NCBI GenBank assembly: GCA_963752935.1
Contig: CAVWAL010000023.1
Span: 806,001-870,000, forward strand
Direction of reading: 5' to 3'
DNA length: 64,000 bases
DNA from: RI-153 sp963752935
Lineage (GTDB): Bacteria; Chloroflexota; Anaerolineae; Caldilineales; Caldilineaceae
Below, piece by piece: positions 1-8,241 of this stretch (position 1 is the stretch's first letter; each line of letters starts with the position of its first letter). The notes beneath the pieces were generated by a model. It made no database searches, had not been told where the DNA came from, and saw only the letters and a program-made list of their open reading frames with translations. The position numbers and the translations under genes were made by a program.

Positions 1-201
1 GATCTACACAAGGCCCGCATGACAGGAACACGTCGCATGGGGCGGCTCATCTTCAGTGATCTACAGGTAAAAGCGCAGGATGATGGCCTGGACGTCACCT
101 TTTCGTTGCCCAAAGGCGCCTTCGCCACGGTTGTCTTGCGTGAAATTATGAAAACAGATGATGATGCGCTGGCATCTATTCCGGCAGACGACAGTGATTA
201 G
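1..201 (+). CDS. truD: tRNA pseudouridine synthase TruD, C-terminal fragment
   Basis: Only the last 66 codons are in the window; the frame is open from base 1 and stops with TAG at 199-201. The visible tail has the TruD C-terminal pattern: an RMTGTRR turn, then LPKGAFATVVLREIMK, which matches the conserved 'LPxGsFATvvLRE' segment of the family. TruD makes pseudouridine 13 in tRNA. The catalytic aspartate and most of the enzyme lie upstream of the window, so completeness cannot be judged. The stop codon lies at the left edge of a palindromic repeat that fills the gap to the next gene. Confidence 0.8.
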   Translation, partial: DLHKARMTGTRRMGRLIFSDLQVKAQDDGLDVTFSLPKGAFATVVLREIMKTDDDALASIPADDSD

Positions 202-290
202 CAAATCGCGGCGGAAGTATGCCGGCACTTTTTACCAGTGGTACAGACGTCATATTTCTGCTGTGGTATTTACGCCGCAATGGATTAGAG
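199..290. repeat. ~90-bp palindromic element, copy 1
   Basis: The sequence from TAGCAAATCGCGGCGGAA to TATTTACGCCGCAATGGATTAG is imperfectly self-complementary. It aligns over its whole length, at roughly 70% by eye, with 38862-38951. Both copies run from a TAG to a TAG and end immediately before the Shine-Dalgarno region of the next gene. It looks like a small non-autonomous palindromic element; no coding capacity is seen. Confidence 0.55.
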
Positions 291-309
291 AAGGACTGTA
301 AGCGTACGC

Positions 310-1035
310 ATGGCAAAGCACTCATTTGGCGGCTACCGTCGCCATGACCGAGAACAACGGGTTTCTTCTATGGAAATGCCTCTCTTCCCGCTTGGCCTTG
401 TCCTCTTTCCGGGGATGATGTTGCCGCTACATATTTTCGAGCCGCGATACCGTGAGATGATCAATCGCTGTATCAATGAAGAGTTGCCATTTGGTGTGGT
501 CTTAATCAAAGATGGCAAAGAAGTCGGGGAAACTGCGGCTCCCTACGAGATCGGCACGGCAGCGCGTATTACTCGTGTTGACCGCAAGCCTGACGGGCGT
601 ATGGATCTGGTGGCAGTTGGCACACGTCGATTCCGCATCGAACAGTTGAAACAAAACCGATCCTATTTGACGGCAGATGTAAGTCACTATCCTGTATTTA
701 ACGGTGATACTCGGCTGGCGATGGAACAGGCGCAACGGGTGCGCCCCAAGATTATCCGTTATGTGGACCTGTTAACTCAAGCCACCGGCGTGCAGTTGCA
801 ATTGGATCAATTACCCGACGATCCAACCAGCCTGGCCTTTCTCACCGCCATTGCCCTTCAGATCAAACCGGAAGACAAACAGAAGATTCTTTCGTTGGCG
901 GGCGTCCCCGAAATGCTCGATATGGGGAATTATATGCTTGGGCGCGAGTTACAACTGCTCAAACATATGATCGAGACACAACCGGTGGTGGAAGCACTCA
1001 CCAGTGGACCAACAGGGCATCTTTTCGATAACTGA
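310..1035 (+). CDS. LON substrate-binding (N-terminal) domain protein
   Basis: A 241-residue protein made only of a LON N-terminal domain (PF02190 type). It begins with the family's MPLFPLGLVLFPG strand, followed by LPLHIFEPRYREMI and FGVVLIKDG. The AAA+ and Ser/Lys protease parts of Lon are absent, so this is a stand-alone substrate-binding-domain protein, not a protease; its function is unknown. The annotated ATG has GAGAAGGA about 14 nt upstream. A second in-frame ATG at 370 would start directly at the conserved strand (MEMPLFPLG) and would remove a 20-residue basic extension, but it has no clear ribosome-binding site. Either start is possible. The gene stands alone, followed by tRNA-Val. 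Confidence 0.85.
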   Translation: MAKHSFGGYRRHDREQRVSSMEMPLFPLGLVLFPGMMLPLHIFEPRYREMINRCINEELPFGVVLIKDGKEVGETAAPYEIGTAARITRVDRKPDGRMDLVAVGTRRFRIEQLKQNRSYLTADVSHYPVFNGDTRLAMEQAQRVRPKIIRYVDLLTQATGVQLQLDQLPDDPTSLAFLTAIALQIKPEDKQKILSLAGVPEMLDMGNYMLGRELQLLKHMIETQPVVEALTSGPTGHLFDN

Positions 1036-1077
1036 TCTGCCTGTCTGCGCGGAGGCGATATCCCGATTTCTGTAAAT

Positions 1078-1106
1078 TTGCAGCACCGCCCCGCTCATGG
1101 TATACT
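1078..1106 (+). promoter_or_regulatory. promoter of tRNA-Val
   Basis: TTGCAG (1078-1083), a 17-nt spacer and TATACT (1101-1106) form a good sigma-70-type promoter. Transcription would start near 1113, six bases before the tRNA. Confidence 0.7.
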
Positions 1107-1118
1107 CGATCTTGTCGC

Positions 1119-1195
<77 letters not shown>

Positions 1196-1199
1196 CTGT

Positions 1200-1226
1200 C
1201 CCTCTCCAGTTGGAGAGGGAATTTTA
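1200..1226 (+). terminator. intrinsic terminator after tRNA-Val
   Basis: CCCTCTCC (1200-1207), loop AGTT, GGAGAGGG (1212-1219), then AATTTTA. The short U run suggests partial read-through into the T-box leader is possible. Confidence 0.6.
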
Positions 1227-1242
1227 TCCAATATCAAACGCG

Positions 1243-1479
1243 TTGATCAGGACGAGTACGGAGAGTTGCGTACCTTCAGAGAGCAGTGGTCATAGGCTGA
1301 GAGCCGCTGCGGTACACGCTTCGGAAAACCACCTGAAAGTGATGAGCGGAACCGCTGCGGCGCACTATGTTCATCCGGTTGGCCCCGTTACAGGCCCCCG
1401 AGCGACTTGACCGCATTGCGTGCAAGTAAGATGGGTGGAACCGCGAGAGACTCTCGTCCCATATGGGGCGGGAGTTTTT
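1243..1479 (+). promoter_or_regulatory. T-box leader, threonine specificity (specifier ACC)
   Basis: All main T-box landmarks are visible. Stem I closes with TCAGG (1247-1251) against CCTGA (1332-1336). The specifier side has the GAA-N-NNN-A pattern, giving specifier ACC at 1328-1330 followed by A, read by tRNA-Thr(GGU). The apical hairpin is GCAGTGG/CCGCTGC. The T-box sequence GGGTGGAACCGCG starts at 1433; its UGGA bulge (1436-1439) fits a tRNA with a U discriminator. The terminator is CTCTCGTCCC (1451-1460), ATAT, GGGGCGGGAG (1465-1474), then five T. Uncharged tRNA-Thr should favour antitermination. The first downstream gene is the M20 peptidase, not thrS. Confidence 0.9.
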
Positions 1480-1514
1480 GCATTTTCGCAACCAAGAACG
1501 GAACAACGAATCTC

Positions 1515-2756
1515 ATGGATCTACAATCGCTGCCACACTATACGGCGCTGCAATCGGCGGCTCAACACCTATCCCAGTCACTCGTCCATGCGCTCGAATT
1601 AACGGTGACCGTCCAGCAGATCGCGTCTCCATCCGGTGCAGAAAAGGAGCGTGCCAATTGGGTAGAACGCTATTTCCGGACCCTTGGCCTTGACAGCGTA
1701 GATCAGGACGAAGTGTACAACGTCTACGCCTGCATCCCTGGGGAATCGGCGGGGCCGCTGTTGATGGTGAGCGCGCATACGGATACCGTCTTCCCCGCTG
1801 AGACCGATTTGACCATCGCCCTTGAAGAGAGCGACCGGCTGGGCGGCCCCGGCATCGGGGACAACTCCGCAGGCGTTGCCGGTCTGCTGCTGCTGGCCGA
1901 GAGCCTGAAGGATATGCCCACGCCGCCCGTGGATATCTGGCTCGTGGCCAATACGAACGAAGAGGGGTTGGGCGATCTCAAAGGCATGCGCGCCGCAGTT
2001 GATCGTTTGCAGTCGAGGGAGGGTGGCATCGGCGCCTGTATCGTCATTGAAGGAATGGGGTTAGGGCGTGTCGTGCATCAGGCCCTTGGTGTGCACCGCT
2101 ATCGCATCACGGCGACTGCTCCCGGAGGCCACAGTTGGGGGGACTTTGGCAGCGCCAGCGCTGTACACGCCCTGGCGCAACTGGCAGCGGAAATCGTACG
2201 GATGAAGGCGCCCAAAGAGCCGCGCACGTCGTTCAACATCGGTAAGTTCAACGGCGGCACGTCGGTCAACACCATTGCACAACAGGCGTCATTGGAACTG
2301 GATCTACGATCCACCGATACCGCCATGCTTGATCGGATCGATGGGCATGTCCAGAGCGTCGTTCAGCGTCATCAAGAGAACCATGCACGCGAGCAGAACG
2401 GAGTCCGCTTCGACGTGGAGCCTATCGGCAATCGTCCGGCAGGGGAGATCGACAGCCGGCACCCCATGGTCAAGGCGCTCTCGCAGATCCTGGCGCACGT
2501 AGGCGTCGAAGAACGCACCGACGTGCGCATCAGCAGCACAGATGCCAACATCCCGTTGAGCAGAGGAATTCCGGCGGTCTGTATTGGCATGACCGAAGGC
2601 GCCGACGCTCACCGCATCAGCGAGTGGATCTATACCCATCCGTTCGTGCAAGGGGTGCAGCAGTTGCTCCACATCACCTGGTGGACGGCTGCATGGTTGA
2701 CTACCGGCGGGGAGCGCCCAGCCATCGATCCAGCCAGTCAACCAGATGATCGATGA
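1515..2756 (+). CDS. M20-family metallopeptidase
   Basis: A predicted 413-residue dinuclear-zinc amidohydrolase of the M20 family (tripeptidase/acetylornithine-deacetylase-like). The metal-site motifs are in order: SAHTDTVFP (H-x-D), then GPGIGDNSAG with the bridging Asp, then NTNEEGLGD with the catalytic Glu pair, and a C-terminal His near the IYTHPF segment. The dimerization (lid) domain lies in the middle (VHRYRITATAPGGHSWGDFG). The likely role is hydrolysis of small peptides or N-acyl amino acids in the cytoplasm; the substrate cannot be named. The ATG at 1515 (MDLQSLPHY) was chosen because the longer open frame would run through the T-box terminator. Control by the Thr T-box implies induction under threonine limitation. 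Its 3' end overlaps the antiparallel gene by 56 bases. Confidence 0.88.
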   Translation: MDLQSLPHYTALQSAAQHLSQSLVHALELTVTVQQIASPSGAEKERANWVERYFRTLGLDSVDQDEVYNVYACIPGESAGPLLMVSAHTDTVFPAETDLTIALEESDRLGGPGIGDNSAGVAGLLLLAESLKDMPTPPVDIWLVANTNEEGLGDLKGMRAAVDRLQSREGGIGACIVIEGMGLGRVVHQALGVHRYRITATAPGGHSWGDFGSASAVHALAQLAAEIVRMKAPKEPRTSFNIGKFNGGTSVNTIAQQASLELDLRSTDTAMLDRIDGHVQSVVQRHQENHAREQNGVRFDVEPIGNRPAGEIDSRHPMVKALSQILAHVGVEERTDVRISSTDANIPLSRGIPAVCIGMTEGADAHRISEWIYTHPFVQGVQQLLHITWWTAAWLTTGGERPAIDPASQPDDR

Positions 2757-3114
2757 GGGTGTGAGCTCCGATCCCCGTTTCCGTCCACGGTGTGGGCATG
2801 GAACCGGCAGGCTTCGTCGCTGAATAGCCGGCGTTGCGCGGATCGAGTAGCTTACAGGTGAGAGGGACGCCGGCGCGGCAGAGGACGTACTCGGCCCAGA
2901 TGGCCTGGCGCTGCTTGACGAGCAGAGCGAGTTCAGCGGGATCGTCCATTTCGCGCCCCCATACGCGCACCCCATATTGACGGAGCAAGTGTTCCACATC
3001 AGAACCGCTGAATCCCGCATTCTTGCTAAAGCTGAATCGGTGCATCGGTCCATGAAGGAGTTGTCCAAACAGGCCATCAAGCCAATCGGGTAGATCCGGG
3101 CCAAAGAATGACAT
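2701..3114 (-). CDS. conserved-looking hypothetical protein
   Basis: A 137-residue soluble protein with balanced composition and a Shine-Dalgarno-like AGAGG about five bases before its ATG. I do not recognise the family. Visible features are a central helical part (ELALLVKQRQAIWAEYVLC) and Trp-rich ends (DLPDWLDGLF, HLVDWLDRWLG); no signal peptide, membrane segment or metal motif is seen. It is antiparallel to its neighbours: its 3' end overlaps the M20 peptidase gene tail-to-tail, and its start faces the small membrane-protein gene. If real, it blocks a simple T-box to thrS operon. The overlapping longer minus frame 2304-3104 has much poorer composition and was not chosen. Confidence 0.6.
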   Translation of the reverse strand: MSFFGPDLPDWLDGLFGQLLHGPMHRFSFSKNAGFSGSDVEHLLRQYGVRVWGREMDDPAELALLVKQRQAIWAEYVLCRAGVPLTCKLLDPRNAGYSATKPAGSMPTPWTETGIGAHTLIDHLVDWLDRWLGAPRR

Positions 3115-3276
3115 CGCCGCCTCTGTGAAGTACGACCAACAAGAACGTATGTTCTGATTGTACGTCGAATTTCACGTCAACACAAATGGCCCCATGTAGT
3201 AAAGTTCAGGATGGATGGTCTCTACGCCGGCTTCCTGCGAACTTTGTGCAGCGTGTTGAAGTGGATAAGGAGTGCG

Positions 3277-3573
3277 ATGTCATCCGATTTCTTCATGGGC
3301 GTGCTTACCGGTTGGTTGATCGCCGGAATTGTCGCCTTCATCTCGACTTTCTATCGGGGTTGGATTAAACGGTCTCGGGCAACAGATAAGCCGCAGATGA
3401 TTCCGCAGTTCACGAAGAATACTCCGACTGAAGTCTACACGGATTCGATGCGCGCCCGATTGACGATCTACGTGTTCTGGATCATCTTCGGCGTCATCGC
3501 CATTCTACTGTGGGCGTGGTTGGATCCGAGGGTGTGGGACACCATTTTGCAGATGTTCGAGCAGTTTTTCTAG
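3277..3573 (+). CDS. small membrane protein, two transmembrane segments
   Basis: A 98-residue protein of unknown function. A first hydrophobic helix (FFMGVLTGWLIAGIVAFIS) is followed by a basic, polar loop (YRGWIKRSRATDK) and a second helix (IYVFWIIFGVIAILLWAWL). The ATG at 3277 was preferred to the upstream ATG at 3211 because AAGGAG sits five bases before it. It lies 53 bases upstream of thrS on the same strand and could be co-transcribed with it. Nothing in the sequence shows a functional link to threonine metabolism. Confidence 0.7.
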   Translation: MSSDFFMGVLTGWLIAGIVAFISTFYRGWIKRSRATDKPQMIPQFTKNTPTEVYTDSMRARLTIYVFWIIFGVIAILLWAWLDPRVWDTILQMFEQFF

Positions 3574-3626
3574 CTTACCGGTCAAGGTACGTTTTTCTAA
3601 GGATATTGACGCAAGGAGCGTTTACA

Positions 3627-5462
3627 ATGGCAGAATCTGTTCAATACGGAGAAGTCCAGAAGGACGATCTCTACAAACTGAGGCACAGCGCTGCGCACGT
3701 GATGGCGCAGGCCGTGTTGGAACTCTACCCCGAGGCCAAGATCGCTATCGGGCCGCCCATCGACACGGGGTTCTACTATGACTTCGATCTGGGCAAAGAT
3801 GCGCAGGGCAAGTCTATCTCGTTTACGCCCGAAGATCTGGAAGCCATCGAGAAGCGGATGCGCCAGATTATCGCCGGCAAACACGAGTTCGCCTATCGCG
3901 AAGTATCGGCGGATGAGGCGATGGAGTTGTTCGCCGATCAGCCGTACAAGCAAGAACTGATCGAGGGGCTGGCCAAGGGCGAGGTAGACGAGTACGGCAA
4001 CGAGGTTGCCGAGAAGCCCGTGATCAGCACCTACAAACACGATACGTTTGAGGATCTCTGTCGCGGTCCGCATGTGGAGCACACGGGCAAGATCCCGGCC
4101 GATGCCTTCAAGCTGCTGACGGTAGCCGGCGCCTATTGGCGTGGCGACGAACACAAGCCTATGCTCCAGCGCATCTATGGCACGGCATGGCGCAACAAAA
4201 AGGAACTTGCCGCGCACCTCAAGCAACTCGAAGAAGCGCGCGAACGCGATCATCGCAAGCTGGGGCGCGAGCTCGAGCTCTTCATCTTCGATGAGGAAGT
4301 CGGACCTGGGCTGCCGCTGTGGCTGCCAAACGGTGCGATAATCATTGAGGAATTGGAGCGGCTGGCCAAAGATGTGGAAGCGGAGGCCGGTTATGACCGC
4401 GTGCGTTCGCCCCATCTGGCTAAGGAAGATCTCTTCCTGCACAGCGGTCACCTGCCCTACTATGCAGAGAGCATGTATCCGCCGATGGAGTTGGAAGGGG
4501 TGCGCTACTATGTCAAGCCCATGAACTGCCCCTTCCACCACAAGCTGTATGCGGCCAAGATGCACAGTTACCGCGATCTACCGGTTCGCTTCGCCGAGTA
4601 TGGCACCTGCTATCGCTATGAAAAGAGCGGTGAACTCTTCGGGCTGATGCGCGTGCGCTCAATGCAGATGAACGATGCGCACATCTACTGTGCAGAGTCG
4701 CAGTTCGAAGATGAGTTCATGGGGGTAATTGACCTCTATCGCCGCTACTTCGATCTCTTCGGCGTGGATCGCTTTGTCATGCGGCTGAGTACGCACCATC
4801 CGCGCGGATTGGGCAAAAAGTATGTGGACAATCCCCGGCTGTGGGCTCAGACCGAGGAGATGGTGCGCAGTGCGATGGTTAACGGCAACGTGCCCTTTGT
4901 AGAAGTGCCCGACGAAGCGGCATTCTATGGCCCCAAGATTGATGTGCAGATCTGGAGCGCCATTGGTCGCGAGTTTACGCTGGCAACGAATCAGGTGGAC
5001 TTTGCAGTCCCACCACGCTTTGACCTCACCTTCATCAACAGTGAGGGCGAACAGGAGACGCCGCTTTGCATCCATCGTGCGCCACTCAGCACGCACGAGC
5101 GCATGATCGGGTTCCTGATCGAGCATTACGCCGGCAACTTCCCGGTCTGGTTGTCGCCCGAGCAGGTGCGGGTGATCCCGATCACCGAGGTCCACAACGA
5201 CTACGCCATGCAGATCGAGCGGCGCCTGAAGGCAGAAGGGGTACGCGTCAGCGCGGATCTGGGATCTGAGCGAATGAACAACAAGATCCGTCAGGCGCAG
5301 TTGATGAAGGTCCCCTACATGTTGGTCGTAGGCGATCAAGAAATGGCCAACGAAAGCGTGGCGCTGCGTAAACGCAACGGTGAGCGCAACAATGGTCTGG
5401 CGCTGGCTGAGTTCGTCGCCTCTGTAAAAGAGAAGATTGCAACGCGGTCGGCAGAATTGTAG
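3627..5462 (+). CDS. thrS: threonine--tRNA ligase, TGS-less form
   Basis: A 611-residue class II synthetase that charges tRNA-Thr. It starts directly at the editing domain: the HSAAH motif (His20, His24) appears 20 residues from the N-terminus and CRGPHVEH follows, so the usual N-terminal TGS domain is missing. The catalytic core has the zinc ligands (Cys in MNCPFHH and the later His residues including CIHRAP), motif 2 (AEYGTCYRYEKSGELFGLMR) and motif 3 (PLSTHERMIGFLIEH). The C-terminal anticodon-binding domain begins near VRVIPIT and runs through VVGDQEM. AAGGAG lies eight bases before the ATG at 3627. The 53-base gap upstream has no room for its own T-box; the only Thr T-box seen is 2.1 kb upstream. 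Confidence 0.95.
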   Translation: MAESVQYGEVQKDDLYKLRHSAAHVMAQAVLELYPEAKIAIGPPIDTGFYYDFDLGKDAQGKSISFTPEDLEAIEKRMRQIIAGKHEFAYREVSADEAMELFADQPYKQELIEGLAKGEVDEYGNEVAEKPVISTYKHDTFEDLCRGPHVEHTGKIPADAFKLLTVAGAYWRGDEHKPMLQRIYGTAWRNKKELAAHLKQLEEARERDHRKLGRELELFIFDEEVGPGLPLWLPNGAIIIEELERLAKDVEAEAGYDRVRSPHLAKEDLFLHSGHLPYYAESMYPPMELEGVRYYVKPMNCPFHHKLYAAKMHSYRDLPVRFAEYGTCYRYEKSGELFGLMRVRSMQMNDAHIYCAESQFEDEFMGVIDLYRRYFDLFGVDRFVMRLSTHHPRGLGKKYVDNPRLWAQTEEMVRSAMVNGNVPFVEVPDEAAFYGPKIDVQIWSAIGREFTLATNQVDFAVPPRFDLTFINSEGEQETPLCIHRAPLSTHERMIGFLIEHYAGNFPVWLSPEQVRVIPITEVHNDYAMQIERRLKAEGVRVSADLGSERMNNKIRQAQLMKVPYMLVVGDQEMANESVALRKRNGERNNGLALAEFVASVKEKIATRSAEL

Positions 5463-5502
5463 TTACTTACCATCATTCCCCATTGGACAGGAGATTTACC
5501 CC

Positions 5503-6285
5503 ATGCAATTGGACAACAAAGTGGCGTTCGTGACCGGCGCCGGGTCTGGGATCGGCAAAGGCGCCGCTGTGTTGATGGCCCAGGAAGGCGCCAAAGTCGC
5601 CATCCTCAGCCGTACAGAGAAGCAGTTGAAGGATGTTGCCGCCGAAATTGAAGCGAACGGCGGCGAGGCGCTGATCATTACCGGCGATGTTTCGGATGCG
5701 GCACAGATGGAAGCAGCGGTGCAACAGGTGGTGGACAAGTGGGGACGCCTCGACATTGTGGTTGCCAACGCCGGCATCAACGGCGTATGGGCATCCATCG
5801 AGGAACTTACTCCTGAAGATTGGGACACGACACTGGGCATCAACCTCAAAGGCACCTTTCTTACCATCAAGTACGCTACGCCCTATCTCAAGAAACAGGG
5901 GGGCGCGGTGGTGGTGGTCTCTTCGGTCAACGGTACGCGCATGTTTAGCAACACCGGCGCCACGGCATACTCGGCCTCCAAGGCCGGTCAACTCGCTATG
6001 ACTAAGATGCTGGCGCCAGAACTTGCGCCGCATAAAGTACGCATCAACTGCATCTGCCCCGGCTGGATTGCGACCGAAATTGGCGACAACACGGATCGCC
6101 GCGGCATCGAGCAGATCAAGTGGCCCGTCCAATACCCCGAGGGCACCATTCCCCTCACGGGCAAGAAGCCGGGCACAATTGACCAGACGAGCCAACTCAT
6201 CCTCTTCCTCGTCAGCGAGGCCTCCAGCCACATCACAGGCACCGAAATGTGGATCGACGGCGGGCAGTCACTCGTACAAGGATGA
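5503..6285 (+). CDS. short-chain dehydrogenase/reductase (SDR)
   Basis: A 260-residue classical SDR, a cytoplasmic NAD(P)(H)-dependent oxidoreductase. The Rossmann motif TGAGSGIG starts at about residue 11, NAG follows at about 90, and the catalytic Ser lies in VVVVSSVNG with the YSASK Tyr/Lys pair after it. PGWIATEI and a C-terminal GTEMWIDGG complete the family pattern (TGxxxxVDGG). The basic residue pattern after strand 2 (LSRTEKQ) hints at NADP preference, but this is only inference; the substrate is unknown. The start at 5503 has ACAGGAG nine to ten bases upstream; the longer frame would overlap thrS. It follows thrS by 40 bases and ends before a large inverted repeat. Confidence 0.9.
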   Translation: MQLDNKVAFVTGAGSGIGKGAAVLMAQEGAKVAILSRTEKQLKDVAAEIEANGGEALIITGDVSDAAQMEAAVQQVVDKWGRLDIVVANAGINGVWASIEELTPEDWDTTLGINLKGTFLTIKYATPYLKKQGGAVVVVSSVNGTRMFSNTGATAYSASKAGQLAMTKMLAPELAPHKVRINCICPGWIATEIGDNTDRRGIEQIKWPVQYPEGTIPLTGKKPGTIDQTSQLILFLVSEASSHITGTEMWIDGGQSLVQG

Positions 6286-6299
6286 GATAGGAGATGAAC

Positions 6300-6358
6300 G
6301 ATTAGCGACTAGAGATTTCAGACCAAATTCACGGTCTGAAATCTCTAGTCTTCTAATC
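6300..6358. terminator. large inverted repeat between convergent genes
   Basis: Perfect 18-base arms at 6307-6324 and 6333-6350 enclose an 8-base loop, with a further GATTA/TAATC pairing outside. It lies between the converging SDR and pncC genes and overlaps the last bases of pncC. It probably acts as a bidirectional terminator, although the U tract is poor. Confidence 0.55.
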
Positions 6359-6869
6359 TCCCCTCTGCAAAGTCAAGCAACATCTGCAGGGCATATTCTG
6401 CGCTTAACAGCTTGTTGCCCCGTCGATCGGCGGGCCAGACTTTGCGACGAGCCACCTGACGGCCGTCTTTGGCGCTGAGGTGAAAGTGTACAAGCCCGGT
6501 GGGCTTGCCCGGCGTGCCCCCGCCAGGACCGGCAATGCCGGTGACGGAGACAGCGACGTCGGCCTCATAGCAACGAAGCGCACCCTGCGCCATCTGCGCC
6601 GCCACGGCAAAACTCACGGCCCCCTCGCTGTTCAAGGTTTCCCGATCCACGCCGAGGATAGCCTCCTTGGCGGCGTAACTGTAGACCCCTGCGCTGCCTG
6701 CAAACCAGGCCGAACTCCCTGCGATCTCTGTGATGAGATGACCCACCAGCCCGCCGGTACAGCTTTCCGCCAGCGCCGCTATCAGCCCGCGGCGGTGGAG
6801 CGCCTGGCCGACTGCCCGCGCCAGAGGAATCAGTGCTTCTTCGTTAACAGGTACGAGAGGTTGCGTCAT
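6345..6869 (-). CDS. pncC: nicotinamide-nucleotide amidohydrolase PncC (CinA C-terminal domain)
   Basis: A 174-residue stand-alone CinA C-terminal domain. It is predicted to deamidate nicotinamide mononucleotide in pyridine-nucleotide recycling. Diagnostic motifs are LAESCTGGLVGH (catalytic Ser), a GSSAWFAGSAGVYSYAAK segment, and VTGIAGPGGGTPGKPTGLV. The length fits the single-domain family (about 160-170), with no MoaB-like N-terminal half. The ATG at 6869 is preceded by GAGGAAGGGA, so the longer frame to 6971 was rejected. It lies 85 bases downstream of the methyltransferase gene on the same strand, probably in one transcript. Its stop falls inside the inverted repeat shared with the SDR gene. 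Confidence 0.9.
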   Translation of the reverse strand: MTQPLVPVNEEALIPLARAVGQALHRRGLIAALAESCTGGLVGHLITEIAGSSAWFAGSAGVYSYAAKEAILGVDRETLNSEGAVSFAVAAQMAQGALRCYEADVAVSVTGIAGPGGGTPGKPTGLVHFHLSAKDGRQVARRKVWPADRRGNKLLSAEYALQMLLDFAEGRLED

Positions 6870-6954
6870 GGGTGATCCCTTCCTCAAGAGGTGGCGCCAG
6901 GGTAAGAAGACAAGAAAACGATGTGGTAGAGTTCCTATCCCATTCAGAAGTTGC

Positions 6955-8235
6955 TCAGCCGTCGACCTCAACTCTATGCGCCAGGATGATCAACCGTTCG
7001 TCGCCGCGACGCGTGAAGAAGACCACGGCACTGCGTCCGCCCGGCGTCAGTTTGAGCCGGGATCGCAACGACTCTGGTTCGATGGGTGAGCCGCGCTTTT
7101 TCAACTCGACCCGGCCAATGCCCAGCGCCTGGAGCCGACGGTTGAGTTGCTTGAGCCCGGCAGGCAGGATCTCTTCGATCTGAAAGCGTTGCGCCAATCG
7201 CGCGCCGGCGGCATCCTGGATCAGATGCTCGCCGACCAGATAGGCGATCTGCGCATCGAAGAGGTGAGCGCCCAAGAGATCGCAGAGTTCGGCAAAACAG
7301 CCGGCGCGGATCAAGGCAGGATCCGGTTCATAGAGATAGTGCCCAATCTGGAGCGGACCGACCGGCGGTGGGCGCAGGGAGGCGTCGATGCGATGCCAGA
7401 TTTCGTTTGCATAGACGGCCGCCCACCGTCGCCTCGAGTCCCCGCGTAAAGGACCAAACCAGAGCAGCGCCTCTTTGCACGTCCGTTCGTGGCTGACAAA
7501 CAGGACGTGCGCCTGCTCGGGGATCTCGTCATCTTGCACACCGGGGGCAACTTTGATCCCCAACGCAGGGATCTGCGCCTGCAGTTGCAGCAGCACCGAG
7601 AGCGGCGGCTGCATCTGGTGCAGGCTGAAGACGCGGCGCCCATCGACACGCCGCGCCGGATCGGCAAACGCAGCGGCGACTACGGGCAGACGACCGGCGG
7701 CCAGTTCCGTCGTCCAGTCGGCCAGACGAAACTCGACTCGATCCGCCAGCCCCAGCGCAAGGGCATTGGCCTGGGCCAGCCGCAGCCGCGTGGGCGATGT
7801 TTCGTATGCAATAACGTGGCGATAGCGGGCCAGGGCCAGCATGTCCCCGCCGATGCCGCACCCCAGATCCAACACCGGGCCTGGCGGCGCAAAGCGATGC
7901 AACCACTGGGCGCGGAAGTCGGCCACGGCGTGGGCCGTAGCCTGTTCCAACGCTTCCGCCGTGAAAAAGAGGCGGCCGGCCTCAGGAAACTTGTTTGCAG
8001 CATGCCGACGCAGCCGCAACTGCGAGAGCAGTGCACCGGCGATTTCGGGCGGGTGGTGACGTCGTAACTCTGTCAACAGGGGAACTGTCTGCGTGGCATC
8101 GACGTCTCTATCCTGCAGATCGGCGAGAGCCTGCTCCCCTTGCGCAGACAGCAGATAGTCAAGCGTAGCCGCGGTCAACTCAGTTTCACTGATCGCGCCG
8201 GTATTGGGGGGAGGGCTAGCATGGTGGGCAGGCAT
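6955..8235 (-). CDS. class I SAM-dependent methyltransferase with THUMP-like C-terminal domain
   Basis: A 426-residue cytoplasmic methyltransferase of unknown substrate. Residues about 100-290 form the Rossmann methyltransferase: VLDLGCGIGGDMLALA is motif I, followed by VIAYETSPTRL and the AAFADPARR segment in place of motif IV. The C-terminal ~80 residues (RVELKKRGSPIEPE, then RSAVVFFTRRG) match the THUMP-like domain found on this methyltransferase group, which suggests an RNA substrate. The ATG at 8235 (MPAHHASPP) was chosen; the frame continues further upstream but with poor composition. A TATAAT ending seven bases before this ATG suggests a leaderless transcript. pncC follows. Confidence 0.82.
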   Translation of the reverse strand: MPAHHASPPPNTGAISETELTAATLDYLLSAQGEQALADLQDRDVDATQTVPLLTELRRHHPPEIAGALLSQLRLRRHAANKFPEAGRLFFTAEALEQATAHAVADFRAQWLHRFAPPGPVLDLGCGIGGDMLALARYRHVIAYETSPTRLRLAQANALALGLADRVEFRLADWTTELAAGRLPVVAAAFADPARRVDGRRVFSLHQMQPPLSVLLQLQAQIPALGIKVAPGVQDDEIPEQAHVLFVSHERTCKEALLWFGPLRGDSRRRWAAVYANEIWHRIDASLRPPPVGPLQIGHYLYEPDPALIRAGCFAELCDLLGAHLFDAQIAYLVGEHLIQDAAGARLAQRFQIEEILPAGLKQLNRRLQALGIGRVELKKRGSPIEPESLRSRLKLTPGGRSAVVFFTRRGDERLIILAHRVEVDG

Positions 8236-8241
8236 AGCGCG

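Noticed and set aside
2304..3104. A 266-codon minus frame overlapping the M20 peptidase
   Set aside because: Poor composition and deep overlap with a real gene; the 2701-3114 frame in another phase is more protein-like.
3597..4565. A 322-codon minus frame opposite thrS, and similar long frames opposite glycosyltransferase genes (for example 12996-14177)
   Set aside because: They are shadows of well-identified genes, with His/Arg/Gln-rich composition typical of antisense frames in GC-rich DNA.
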